Shown piece by piece: positions 43,205 to 51,444 of a stretch of DNA of 64,000 nt. The stretch comes from Candidatus Microthrix parvicella Bio17-1 (GTDB lineage: Bacteria > Actinomycetota > Acidimicrobiia > Acidimicrobiales > Microtrichaceae), in NCBI RefSeq assembly GCF_000299415.1, contig NZ_AMPG01000002.1:62001-126000 (forward strand), given 5' to 3'. The number at the start of each line of letters is the position of its first letter. Positions within the stretch are counted from its first letter, which is position 1. The notes under the pieces are model-generated. The model had not been told where the DNA came from and ran no database searches. It worked only from the letters and a program-made list of their open reading frames with translations. A program made the translations under genes and the position numbers.

Positions 43205-45106
43205 TCAGGGGTCGATGCCCAAGGCCGCCTCGGCGGATGCCGCCAGTTTGCTCAGCAGACGCTGATGCTGGACCAGGTTGGTCTCACGGTTGGACACCAC
43301 CCGACACAGCACCGTGCGGCGCCGCGGCGCCACCGAACCGCCGGTTGCAGCGGTCCCCTCAGACAAGCCCGCCGCCAAGCGCCGCTGGAGTTCGCCCGCC
43401 AGCTCTGACGGCCTCACGTCGGCAACCTCCAGGCCAAGCCCCGACGCTGCGGCAACCACGTCAACCCCGCTGGGGGTGCCCCACCAGCGCTCAAACTGGT
43501 CGTCCGGAAGCAGTTCATGCTGCGAGAGGAACGAGAAGATGCCACCACCTCCGTTGTCGATCACCACCACCGCCAGGTTGGATACCGCAGCCGCCGAGAT
43601 CAACGACCCGACGTCGTGCAGCATGGCCAGGTCACCCACTACCGCCACGGTGGGTGCACCCGTGTGAGCGACCCCGACGGCCGTGGCGATCACCCCGTCG
43701 ATGCCGTTTGCACCTCTGTTGGAGTGCACGGTGACCCCGGCCGGCACCTGCGGTCCGAACCACTCCAGGTCGCGCACCGGCATCGACGACGACACCACCA
43801 GGTGCCCACCGGCGGGCACGCCGTCGAGGGCGGCGGCCAACGCCGCCGACTCCACCACGTCGGGGCGTGCCCGGTACAGCTCCTCCGCCACCGCTTGGCT
43901 CACGCGGCGCCACCGATCGGTCCAGGCCGGTGGCGCCACCTTCAGCCTGTGACCGGCCGCTGAGCGATCCGGACCTTCGAACGTCACCCCGGCGCGCCGG
44001 TGATCGAGTGTCTCAACGAGACGTTCGATGAGCAGCGCCGGCTCGGCGTCCAGGCGCTCGGCCACCACCTGGTCGGGGTCGGGAAACCACCCGCCCGGAT
44101 CGACCGCCACCTGCTCGGCAACCCCAGCCAACCACCGGTTGCCCACCTTCGAGGACACGAGCCCGCCCAGCCGAATAACGAGATCGGGCAGCAAGGACCG
44201 AGCCACCACCTCCGACCGAAGGATCGGGTCGAAGTTGGGAACAACCGCCAGGTGGTCGAGCCGCAGTCCCGACAGCGGGTCGGCCAACACCGGCCACCCC
44301 AACGACGCGGCACCATCGAGCATTCGCTGCCTCACGTCGGTCGGCGCGTCAGTGGGCACGGCACGCTCGCCGGCCATGACCACAACCCGTCGGCCCGAGC
44401 AGCGCTCCACCAGACGCTCCAGCACCGAGCGCTCCAGCGGCTCCTGCAGCGGGGCGGCGCGCATCGGGACCTGGTGATCCCCCACGTCGACATCGGTCGA
44501 TGGGGGCAGATGCCCCACCGCACCCACCAGTGGCTCCCTGAACGCCAGGTTGAGGTGCACCGGCCCGGGGCGCAGTCCCGTGGCGGTGCGGAATGCCTCG
44601 TCGGCCAGCAGGCGCCAGCCACGGCTGCCGGCCTGCGTCGGTGGCCCGGGCTCCAGGTAGCTGCGCACCGAGGTGCCAAAGAGGTTTCGTTGATCGATCG
44701 TTTGCGGCGCACCGGTGCCCTGGAGTTCCGGGGGGCGGTCGGCGGTGCAGATCAACAGCGGCAACGCCGCCAGGTGCGCCTCCACCACCGCCGGGTGGTA
44801 CTCCACCGCCGCCGTACCCGAGGTGCACATCAGCACGGCGGGCCTGCCGCCGGCTCGGGCGACGCCAACCGCCTGGAATGCGGCGCTGCGCTCATCGAGT
44901 ACCAGGTGAGCCCGGAGCGCATCACCGGCGTCGGCTGCCTGCTGGTCGAGCACCCACTGCAAGCCAAGCACCAGCGGGGTGCTGCGCGACCCCGGGCTCA
45001 CGATCACGTGACGGACCCCTCTGCGTCGCCACTGATCGATCAACGTGGCGGCAAAAGTGACCGCCACATCCGGATCATGCGGGACGGGCCCATCGTCGGA
45101 TGACAC
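43205..45106 (-). CDS. menD: 2-succinyl-5-enolpyruvyl-6-hydroxy-3-cyclohexene-1-carboxylate synthase
   Basis: Thiamine-diphosphate enzyme of 633 residues joining isochorismate and 2-oxoglutarate. N-terminal PYR domain: RRRGVRHVIVSPGSRSTPL, LDERSAAFQAVGVARAGG, MCTSGTAAVEYHPAVVEA. C-terminal PP domain: SNRGANGIDGVIATAVGVA, then the ThDP motif GDLAMLHDVGSL...VVIDNGGGGIFSFL. GTG start at 45106. Slightly longer than the usual 550-580 residues owing to loop insertions. Opposite strand from menF and menG. Confidence 0.92.
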   Translation of the reverse strand: MSSDDGPVPHDPDVAVTFAATLIDQWRRRGVRHVIVSPGSRSTPLVLGLQWVLDQQAADAGDALRAHLVLDERSAAFQAVGVARAGGRPAVLMCTSGTAAVEYHPAVVEAHLAALPLLICTADRPPELQGTGAPQTIDQRNLFGTSVRSYLEPGPPTQAGSRGWRLLADEAFRTATGLRPGPVHLNLAFREPLVGAVGHLPPSTDVDVGDHQVPMRAAPLQEPLERSVLERLVERCSGRRVVVMAGERAVPTDAPTDVRQRMLDGAASLGWPVLADPLSGLRLDHLAVVPNFDPILRSEVVARSLLPDLVIRLGGLVSSKVGNRWLAGVAEQVAVDPGGWFPDPDQVVAERLDAEPALLIERLVETLDHRRAGVTFEGPDRSAAGHRLKVAPPAWTDRWRRVSQAVAEELYRARPDVVESAALAAALDGVPAGGHLVVSSSMPVRDLEWFGPQVPAGVTVHSNRGANGIDGVIATAVGVAHTGAPTVAVVGDLAMLHDVGSLISAAAVSNLAVVVIDNGGGGIFSFLSQHELLPDDQFERWWGTPSGVDVVAAASGLGLEVADVRPSELAGELQRRLAAGLSEGTAATGGSVAPRRRTVLCRVVSNRETNLVQHQRLLSKLAASAEAALGIDP

Positions 45107-45174
45107 CCCAGCAGACTATGGGCGCGCCGACATGCCCACCGATCCGGGTTTTCGGCACCTGTGGGTTGGGTGGT

Positions 45175-45606
45175 TCAGCAGGTGGTGATGCGGACCACGG
45201 TCGGGACGTACGGCCTCAGGTTGGACGGAACCCGCTCGGTGTAGTTCGCCTCCAACTGCGTATACATCCAACGACCGGCGCATTTCTTGGGTTGGGTCAG
45301 CACCACATTGCCCCGCACCCGCGTCCCATGGTTGCCGTAGCTGCCGGCGCCGACCGCTCGAGCGGTGCCCCAGCCCGTCCACCGGTCGACCCTCCACATC
45401 TCTCCCGAGCCAAACTTGATTCCGGCCGGGCGAACCACCGGCGTGGCCTTGGCCGTCCAGTTGCCATCGTCACGCATTCCCGGGAGCAGGACGTTGCCGT
45501 CGTACAACTGCTCAACGAAGTAGACGGTGGTGTTCGGTGGCGGAGCCGGTGCGCACCCGCACCCGCCGATCAGGCTCAAAGTCGCCACGACTGCGACGGA
45601 CAGCAT
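45175..45606 (-). CDS. Hypothetical lipoprotein
   Basis: A 143-residue protein beginning MLSVAVVATLSLIGGCGCAPAPPP: a short signal and lipobox LIGGC. The rest (VYFVEQLYDGNVLLPG, FGSGEMWRVDRWTGWG, ending RPYVPTVVRITTC) looks like a compact beta-rich exported domain with two further Cys. No family recognised. The start at 45606 is set by the signal peptide; a 27-codon longer frame would run into the divergent menH-like gene. Confidence 0.6.
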   Translation of the reverse strand: MLSVAVVATLSLIGGCGCAPAPPPNTTVYFVEQLYDGNVLLPGMRDDGNWTAKATPVVRPAGIKFGSGEMWRVDRWTGWGTARAVGAGSYGNHGTRVRGNVVLTQPKKCAGRWMYTQLEANYTERVPSNLRPYVPTVVRITTC

Positions 45607-45649
45607 TTGTAGCTCATCACAGGACGTTGGGCGCAGGGAGCAGCAGCTG

Positions 45650-46402
45650 ATGCCGCTCGGGTGGCAGCATCGGTTCACCATGACCATCGAGGACCAACCA
45701 ACGCTCCGGCTCCTGCACGGATTTGCTCAGAGTCGAGCCTGTTGGGGACCGGTTGAAGGCCTCCTCGCCACCGGTCGGGTCATCGAGGCCCTGGACCTGC
45801 CCGGTCATGGGGCGGGCGGGCCCGCAGCCGACGGGTGGACAACCGCCGATCGGCTCGGCTCAGCCCCAGCGACCGATTGGCTCGGATACTCACTGGGTGG
45901 GCGGATGCTGTTGCACCTGCTGCTGGCCCACCCGGAGGTCGTTCGTCGCGCCGTGTTGATTGGGGCCACCGGCGGCATCGAAGACCCGGCCGAGCGTCGA
46001 GCCAGAGCGGCCGCCGACGAGGTGCTGGCCCAGCGGATCGAACACGAAGGCGTCGACGCATTTGTCGAGCGGTGGCTGGCGATGCCCATGTGGGCGGGCC
46101 TGCCGGAATGGGCCAAGTTCAGTCAGGAGCGCCGCACCAACACCGCCACCGGACTGGCGGGCTCACTGAGGCTGGCCGGAACCGGCGCTCAGGACAACCT
46201 GTGGCCCCGACTCGTCGAAATCGACACGCCGGTGCTGGTGCTGGCCGGAGAACACGATGAGAAGTTCACCTCGATCGGTCAGCGCCTGGCGGCCGAACTC
46301 CCGCAGGGCCAGTTCCGTTCGGTGCCCGGTGCGGGCCACGCCACCCACCTGGAGGGGCCGAACCGAACGGCCACTCTGGTGACCTCCTGGCTGAACTCCT
46401 GA
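45650..46402 (+). CDS. menH: Alpha/beta hydrolase, MenH-like (SHCHC synthase)
   Basis: A 250-residue alpha/beta hydrolase. LRLLHGFAQSRACWGPV holds the oxyanion region, WLGYSLGGRMLLHLLLAHP the nucleophile serine, AGEHDEKFTSIGQRLA the aspartate and VPGAGHATHLEGP the histidine. RRARAAADEVLAQRIEHEGVDAFVERWLA is characteristic of MenH, which eliminates pyruvate from SEPHCHC in menaquinone synthesis. Location near menD supports this. ATG 45650 has GGGAG at 45636-45640; ATG 45680 has no ribosome-binding site. Confidence 0.78.
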   Translation: MPLGWQHRFTMTIEDQPTLRLLHGFAQSRACWGPVEGLLATGRVIEALDLPGHGAGGPAADGWTTADRLGSAPATDWLGYSLGGRMLLHLLLAHPEVVRRAVLIGATGGIEDPAERRARAAADEVLAQRIEHEGVDAFVERWLAMPMWAGLPEWAKFSQERRTNTATGLAGSLRLAGTGAQDNLWPRLVEIDTPVLVLAGEHDEKFTSIGQRLAAELPQGQFRSVPGAGHATHLEGPNRTATLVTSWLNS

Positions 46403-46440
46403 CCAGCGGTCCGGCGGGGCTTCTGCGGCAGACTCGGGAC

Positions 46441-47736
46441 ATGACCAGCCAGCAGCACAGCGACCACACCACCGGCCCAAGGTCGCCTCACCATGCTGCC
46501 GACGGGCGGTCGCCGTTTGCGGGCCGGCCGCTGGACGGGCTGGTGGTGTTGGCACTGGAGCAGATGGCGGCCCTGCCTTTTGCCACTCAGCTGATGGGCC
46601 GGCTGGGTGCCCGCGTGATCAAGGTTGAGCATCCGGTGGATGGCGAGTCGGGCCGCCAATCACAACCTTCCATCACCGACCCGCAGGGGCGAACGGTTGG
46701 CGCCACGTTCCTCCGTTCCAACCTGGGCAAGGACTCGGTTGGTATCGACCTCAAGTCGGCGGCCGGTCGACGGCTGGTGCTCGAGCTGGCCTCCCACGCC
46801 GACGTGATCGCCGAAAATTTCAAACCGGGCACACTTGACCGCCTCGGTCTCGGACCGAAGGTGTTGGCCGATGCCAACCCAAGTGCGGTGCTGGTGTCGG
46901 TGTCGGGCTTCGGCAGCAACCCGGCCAGCCCCTACCGCACCCGACCGGCGTATGCATCCATCGTGGAAGGCATGTCCGGCATCTACGAGTTCAAACGCCA
47001 CGGCGACGAACCGCTGCACGTCAATCCGGTCGGCGCCCTGGGCGACATCTCCGCCGGACTGTTTGCGGTGATCGGCGTGCTCGCGGCCCTGCGGCAACGT
47101 GATGTGACCGGAGAGGGCCAGCACGTAGACGTGGCGATGCTGGACTCGGTGCTGGCGATGACCGACGTGGTCACCAACTTTGCCTCGCTCGGCCAAGCCA
47201 GCGAGCCCGACCCGGCGCCTTACGTGCTGAGCTCGTTTCGGACCGCCGACGGTTCGCTGGTCATCCAACTGGTGCGCGAGCACCAGTTTGCGAGGTTGGC
47301 CGAGCTGATCGGCTACCCCGAGTGGGTCGGCGACCCCCGCTTTGCCGAGCGCACCGGCTGGGGGGAGCACCTGGACGACGTGATCCGCCCGGCGCTGGAA
47401 GCCTGGGCTGCCGGGCTCACCCGGGAGGAGGCCGCCGTGGCGCTGGCCGACGCCGGAGTGGTGGCAGGTTCGGCGCTCACCCCCACCGAGGTCCTGACCG
47501 ACCCGCACGTCGCCGCCCGCAACATGCTGGTGGCCATGGACCGTCCCGACGGTGTCGACGCGCCGGTGCTGACCCCCGGCAACCCGGTGAAGCTCTCCCG
47601 GGTTCCCGAACAACCCGAACGGCGGGTGCCATGGGTGGGCGAACACACCGGCGACGTGCTTGTCGAGCTGTTGGGACTCACCGCCGGACAGCTCGACGCC
47701 CTGGTCACCGACGGCGTCATCAGCGGCGGCTCGTAG
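46441..47736 (+). CDS. CaiB/BaiF family CoA-transferase
   Basis: Type III CoA-transferase/racemase family protein of 431 residues. After an about 30-residue polar leader the fold begins LDGLVVLALEQMAALPFATQLMG, with LGARVIKVEHPVDGESGR, NLGKDSVGIDLKS, and the catalytic aspartate region ALGDISAGLFAVIGVLAAL. VDVAMLDSVLAM is also typical. It could be a succinyl-CoA:acid CoA-transferase or an alpha-methylacyl-CoA racemase; sequence does not decide. Upstream of an acyl-CoA dehydrogenase. Confidence 0.85.
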   Translation: MTSQQHSDHTTGPRSPHHAADGRSPFAGRPLDGLVVLALEQMAALPFATQLMGRLGARVIKVEHPVDGESGRQSQPSITDPQGRTVGATFLRSNLGKDSVGIDLKSAAGRRLVLELASHADVIAENFKPGTLDRLGLGPKVLADANPSAVLVSVSGFGSNPASPYRTRPAYASIVEGMSGIYEFKRHGDEPLHVNPVGALGDISAGLFAVIGVLAALRQRDVTGEGQHVDVAMLDSVLAMTDVVTNFASLGQASEPDPAPYVLSSFRTADGSLVIQLVREHQFARLAELIGYPEWVGDPRFAERTGWGEHLDDVIRPALEAWAAGLTREEAAVALADAGVVAGSALTPTEVLTDPHVAARNMLVAMDRPDGVDAPVLTPGNPVKLSRVPEQPERRVPWVGEHTGDVLVELLGLTAGQLDALVTDGVISGGS

Positions 47737-47792
47737 GAACCGAGCTGCGTGCGGCGGGGGGGCAACGTGCACCCGGGGCGGCGTCTCCGTAG

Positions 47793-47813
47793 AATCTGAC
47801 GGTCCGTCAGATT
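47793..47813. promoter_or_regulatory. Perfect 21-bp palindromic operator (TetR type)
   Basis: AATCTGACGG-T-CCGTCAGATT: ten-base arms around one central base, ending 10 bp before the ATG of the acyl-CoA dehydrogenase and overlapping where its promoter or leader must be. Length and form suit a TetR-family repressor, many of which sense acyl-CoA. No such regulator gene lies in the window. Confidence 0.75.
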
Positions 47814-47823
47814 TGGGAGCGAT

Positions 47824-49047
47824 ATGGATTTCGAGTTCTCCGAAGAGCAGCAGACCTTCGCCAAAGACGTCGAGGCGTTTCTCGACGCACATGATGATCC
47901 CGAGGTTTTCGACGTCACCCGGGAGAACATGGCCCAGATCGTCGACACCCCCGAGCGCCGTGCGTTCATGGGCAAGCTGGCCAAGAAGAACTGGCTGGGC
48001 ATCACCTGGCCCACCGAGTACGGCGGCACCGAGGGCGACGGTGTGTACGAGTACCTGCTGAACGAACAACTCGCCGGGCGGGGCGGCCCCCAGATCGGCA
48101 AGGGCATCGGCATCATCGGCAAGACGCTGATCGCCCACGGCTCCGACAAGCTCAAGGCCGAGTTCCTGCCCCAGATCCTCAACGCCGAGGTGGAGTTCGC
48201 CGTCGGCTACTCGGAGCCCGACGCGGGTTCCGATGCCGCCGCCATGAAGCTGAAGGCCGAGCCCACCACGGTGGACGGGGTCGAGGGCTGGATGCTGAAC
48301 GGCCAGAAGACCTGGACCACCTCGGCCCACTTCGCCGACTGGTATTGGGTGGGCGCCCGCACCAACCCGGATGCACCCAAGTGGAATGGCATCACCCTGT
48401 TTCTGGTGCCGATGAACCACGAGAACATCACGATCACCGGCATCTGGACGATGGGCGACGAACGCACCAACGAGGTGTTTTTCGACGACGTGTTCGTGCC
48501 GGGCGACTACGCGGTCGGTGAGATCGACAAGGGCTTCCAGTACATCTCCCAGGCGCTCGATCTGGAGCGCTTCACCATGTTCACCTACGCGCCGATCAAG
48601 CAGCGCCTCGACGTGCTCACCGAGTACGTGCAGGAGGCCACCCGAGATGGCGAGCCGCTGATCGACGACGAGGTCACCCGGGCCAAAATGGCCCACCTGC
48701 ACACCGAGGCCGCCGTGGCCCGGGCCATCGGCCTGAAGTTTGTGGCCGCTGCGGTCAAGGTGGAAAAGGCCCACCGCGAAGGGGCCACCGAGTTTCAGCC
48801 GCCCACCGTGGAGGCCTCGGAGTACAAGCTGTTCACCACCGAATACTCCAAACGCCTTGCCGATGCATCGATGGACCTTGGCGCCCCCGGCAGCCAGCTG
48901 CGGGTGAAGACCGCCGAGGCCCCGATGGCGGGCCGGGCCGAGTCGACCTACCGCTACACGGTGATCGACACGATCGGTGGCGGCGCCTCCGAGGTGCAGC
49001 GCAACATCATCGCCCGACGCGGCCTCGGCCTGCCCCGCAACTTCTAG
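47824..49047 (+). CDS. Acyl-CoA dehydrogenase
   Basis: FAD-dependent alpha,beta-dehydrogenase of 407 residues. It begins MDFEFSEEQQTFAKDVEAFL; signature blocks VGYSEPDAGSDAAAMKL and LNGQKTWTTSAHFADWYWV lie over the flavin, and IDTIGGGASEVQRNIIARRGLGLPR closes the C-terminal domain. Probably works on medium, branched or steroid-side-chain acyl-CoA. ATG at 47824 with GGGAG at 47815-47819. Preceded by a perfect palindromic operator, so its operon with the next genes is likely induced by an acyl-CoA ligand. Confidence 0.9.
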   Translation: MDFEFSEEQQTFAKDVEAFLDAHDDPEVFDVTRENMAQIVDTPERRAFMGKLAKKNWLGITWPTEYGGTEGDGVYEYLLNEQLAGRGGPQIGKGIGIIGKTLIAHGSDKLKAEFLPQILNAEVEFAVGYSEPDAGSDAAAMKLKAEPTTVDGVEGWMLNGQKTWTTSAHFADWYWVGARTNPDAPKWNGITLFLVPMNHENITITGIWTMGDERTNEVFFDDVFVPGDYAVGEIDKGFQYISQALDLERFTMFTYAPIKQRLDVLTEYVQEATRDGEPLIDDEVTRAKMAHLHTEAAVARAIGLKFVAAAVKVEKAHREGATEFQPPTVEASEYKLFTTEYSKRLADASMDLGAPGSQLRVKTAEAPMAGRAESTYRYTVIDTIGGGASEVQRNIIARRGLGLPRNF

Positions 49048-49098
49048 GGCCGACTCGATGGATCCCGTGACCAGCACGCCCAGCAACCCGGCGCGCCG

Positions 49099-50271
49099 AT
49101 GAGTTCCGACCTGCTCGCCGGTGTCTCCGTACTCGACTTCGGCACCGTGGGCCCCGCGGCGCGGGCATCGGCGATCCTGGCCGACTACGGCGCCACCATC
49201 ACCAAGGTCGGGGCCGTGCCCCGCGCCGGCGCTGTGACGATCACCCCCCCTGCGTTTGCCTACTCGGGTGGACGCGGCACCCGCCGGGTGCAGCTGGACC
49301 TGAAGGCCGACAAGGGACGGGCCGCCGCACAGGCGCTGGCCGCCGCCTCCGACGTGGTGATTGAGAGCTTTCGTCCCGGCGTGGCCGACCGCCTCGGCAT
49401 CGGCTGGAACGAACTGTCAACGCAGAACCCGCGGCTGGTGTACTGCTCCACATCGGGCTACGGCCAGAACGGTCCCGCATCCCAGCGGGCCGGCCACGAC
49501 CTGAACTACCTGGCAGTCGGTGGTTTTCTCGACTGCTCCGGCCGTCGTGACGATGGCGGCCCGGCCCTGCCAGGCGCCACCGTGGCCGACATTGCCGCCG
49601 GCGGCATGCAGGCGGCGATGGCGATCATGGCCGCACTGATCGGCCGGGGTAACACCGGCGAGGGCCGCTACCTCGACGTCTCCATCGTCGATGGCGTGGT
49701 GGCCATGATGTCGCTCTACGTCGACGAGTACCTGGTGACCGGCACCGAGCCCGGACCCGGCCACAACGTGCTCACCGGCCGCTACGCCTGGTACGGCATC
49801 TATCGGTGCGCCGATGACGGCTGGATCAGCGTTGGCGCCATCGAACCCCGCTTCTACGCCAACCTGCTCCGCGAGCTGGACCTCGACTCCGAGCGGTTTG
49901 GATCCGCGCAGTACGAGGACGAGGCGCAGGACGATCTGCGAGCCGCCATGACCAAGGTGTTCGCCACCCGCAGCCGCGGCGACTGGGCCGGGCAACTCGG
50001 CGACGCCGACTGCTGTGTCGCCCCGGTGATGACCATCCCCGAGATGACCATCGATCCACACGTTGAGGCCCGAGGGCTCGTCGGGCGGGCGGTTCACCCC
50101 ACGGACGGCGACCTGGCACAGCTCGACCGCATCTGGGCGGGCACCGTGCGCAGGGATGCCCCCGAGTCGCTACCCGACACCTCATCCACCGACACGGCCG
50201 AGCTGCTCGCCGATGCAGGTTGGACCGGCACCGAGATCACCGCCACCATCGCCGAGGGAGCCGCCGCATGA
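49099..50271 (+). CDS. CaiB/BaiF family CoA-transferase or alpha-methylacyl-CoA racemase
   Basis: A 390-residue family III CoA-transferase. Blocks: VLDFGTVGPAARASAILADYGATITKV, DVVIESFRPGVADRLGIGW, YCSTSGYGQNGP, GHDLNYLAVGG and the catalytic aspartate in GATVADIAAGGMQAAMAIMAAL. The DLNY/GGFLDCSGR context is closer to alpha-methylacyl-CoA racemases than to formyl-CoA transferases. Its stop overlaps the next start (ATGA), so it belongs to the acyl-CoA degradation operon. Confidence 0.85.
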   Translation: MSSDLLAGVSVLDFGTVGPAARASAILADYGATITKVGAVPRAGAVTITPPAFAYSGGRGTRRVQLDLKADKGRAAAQALAAASDVVIESFRPGVADRLGIGWNELSTQNPRLVYCSTSGYGQNGPASQRAGHDLNYLAVGGFLDCSGRRDDGGPALPGATVADIAAGGMQAAMAIMAALIGRGNTGEGRYLDVSIVDGVVAMMSLYVDEYLVTGTEPGPGHNVLTGRYAWYGIYRCADDGWISVGAIEPRFYANLLRELDLDSERFGSAQYEDEAQDDLRAAMTKVFATRSRGDWAGQLGDADCCVAPVMTIPEMTIDPHVEARGLVGRAVHPTDGDLAQLDRIWAGTVRRDAPESLPDTSSTDTAELLADAGWTGTEITATIAEGAAA

Positions 50272-50846
50272 GCGACACCACCCACACAGACCAGGCCCGT
50301 CAGGCCGCTCTCGAAACCGGGGTGCCTTCGGAGATCGCAGCGCTGATCGGCAAGCGTCAGTATCCGGTGACCGCCAACTTTCCGGTCGAGCGTGCCTACG
50401 GGTTCAACACGCTCGCAGCCACGGCCAACGGCAACCCGCTGTACTGGGATGAGGGCGTGGCCCAGGCACTGACCGGTGGCCCGATCGCCCCGCCGACCAC
50501 GCTCTCGCTGTGGATCCGACCGCACTACTGGGAACCGGGTGCCGAAGGCGAACAGCTGGCGCTTCAGGTGCACTTCGACCTCAAAGCGACCTTCGATCTT
50601 CCCGAGGCGGTGATGACCGACAACACGCTCACCTTCTACGACCCGGTTCGCCCTGGCGATGTGATCAGCCACGCGCAGGTGCTCAAGTCGGTCAGCGGCC
50701 CCAAAACCACCAAGCTGGGATCGGGCCGATTCTGGGTGATCGACCTGGAATACCACAATCAAAACCACGACCTGGTCGGCATCGAGAGCTACACCGGCTT
50801 TGGCTACCGGCGCGACGAGGCCGAAACCGCCGGGAGTGACTCATGA
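50268..50846 (+). CDS. MaoC-like N-terminal dehydratase (hotdog) subunit A
   Basis: A 192-residue hotdog protein similar to N-terminal MaoC domains (FAS1-like dehydratase). Blocks: IAALIGKRQYPVTANFPVERA, NPLYWDEGVAQ, IAPPTTLSLWIRPHYW and LTFYDPVRPGDVISHAQVLKS. Such proteins often pair with a second hotdog subunit to form a heteromeric enoyl-CoA hydratase, as in steroid side-chain degradation. It overlaps both neighbours by 4 bp, consistent with pairing with the next gene product. Confidence 0.75.
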   Translation: MSDTTHTDQARQAALETGVPSEIAALIGKRQYPVTANFPVERAYGFNTLAATANGNPLYWDEGVAQALTGGPIAPPTTLSLWIRPHYWEPGAEGEQLALQVHFDLKATFDLPEAVMTDNTLTFYDPVRPGDVISHAQVLKSVSGPKTTKLGSGRFWVIDLEYHNQNHDLVGIESYTGFGYRRDEAETAGSDS

Positions 50847-51379
50847 GCCCCGTATCCAGCGACATCGCAGCACCGGTGCTGCTGCACGGTGATGTCTCCA
50901 GCGGCGACCTGCTGCCCGAACTCGCCATCGAGGTCACCGCAACAACAGTGGTACTGGGCGCAGTGGCCAGCCGCGACTGGCGGCCGATGCACCACGACTT
51001 CAAGTTCGCAACCGAACGCAACGGCGTGGCCAACATCTTCTTGAACACCCCCAACCAGGCGGCCTGGTTTGAGCGCTACCTCACCGACTGGGCCGGCCCG
51101 CACGCACGCCTGGGCTCGATGACCTTTCGCATGCGCACCTCGGTGTTCCCCGACGACACGATGACATTTTCGGGCACGGTCACCGGGGTCAACACCGACG
51201 ACGCCGGCTGCGGCTGGGTGAGCGTCGATGTGGCCCTCATGGTCCGAGGCCCCGACGCATCCGAAGACACCGCGCGGGTCGGGTCGACCTGCTCGGCTCG
51301 CATCGCCCTGCCCAACGACCGGAACGACAACCCGTGGGCCCGCCAAGGCGACGCCTGGCAACCCGCCGCCGGTCGTTGA
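50843..51379 (+). CDS. MaoC-like dehydratase (hotdog) subunit B
   Basis: A 178-residue hotdog protein. VLGAVASRDWRPMHHDFKFATERNGVANIFLNTP carries the Asp/His pair region of MaoC hydratases (ASRDW and HHD). LGSMTFRMRTSVFPDDTMTFSGTVTGV is the typical strand after the central helix. Coupled by ATGA to subunit A, presumably its partner. The His-Asp arrangement suggests that this is the catalytic half; inferred from known heteromeric hydratases. Confidence 0.77.
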   Translation: MSPVSSDIAAPVLLHGDVSSGDLLPELAIEVTATTVVLGAVASRDWRPMHHDFKFATERNGVANIFLNTPNQAAWFERYLTDWAGPHARLGSMTFRMRTSVFPDDTMTFSGTVTGVNTDDAGCGWVSVDVALMVRGPDASEDTARVGSTCSARIALPNDRNDNPWARQGDAWQPAAGR

Positions 51380-51444
51380 ACCGGCAATCCCGCCCCGCCA
51401 CGCCAACCCCCTCTCTCATTCGATACACCTAGGAGCACCGAACC

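Noticed and set aside
43205-45106. Long plus-strand frames over menD (for example 44000-45103)
   Set aside because: Antisense shadows of a clearly conserved ThDP enzyme; His/Arg/Gln-rich without motifs.
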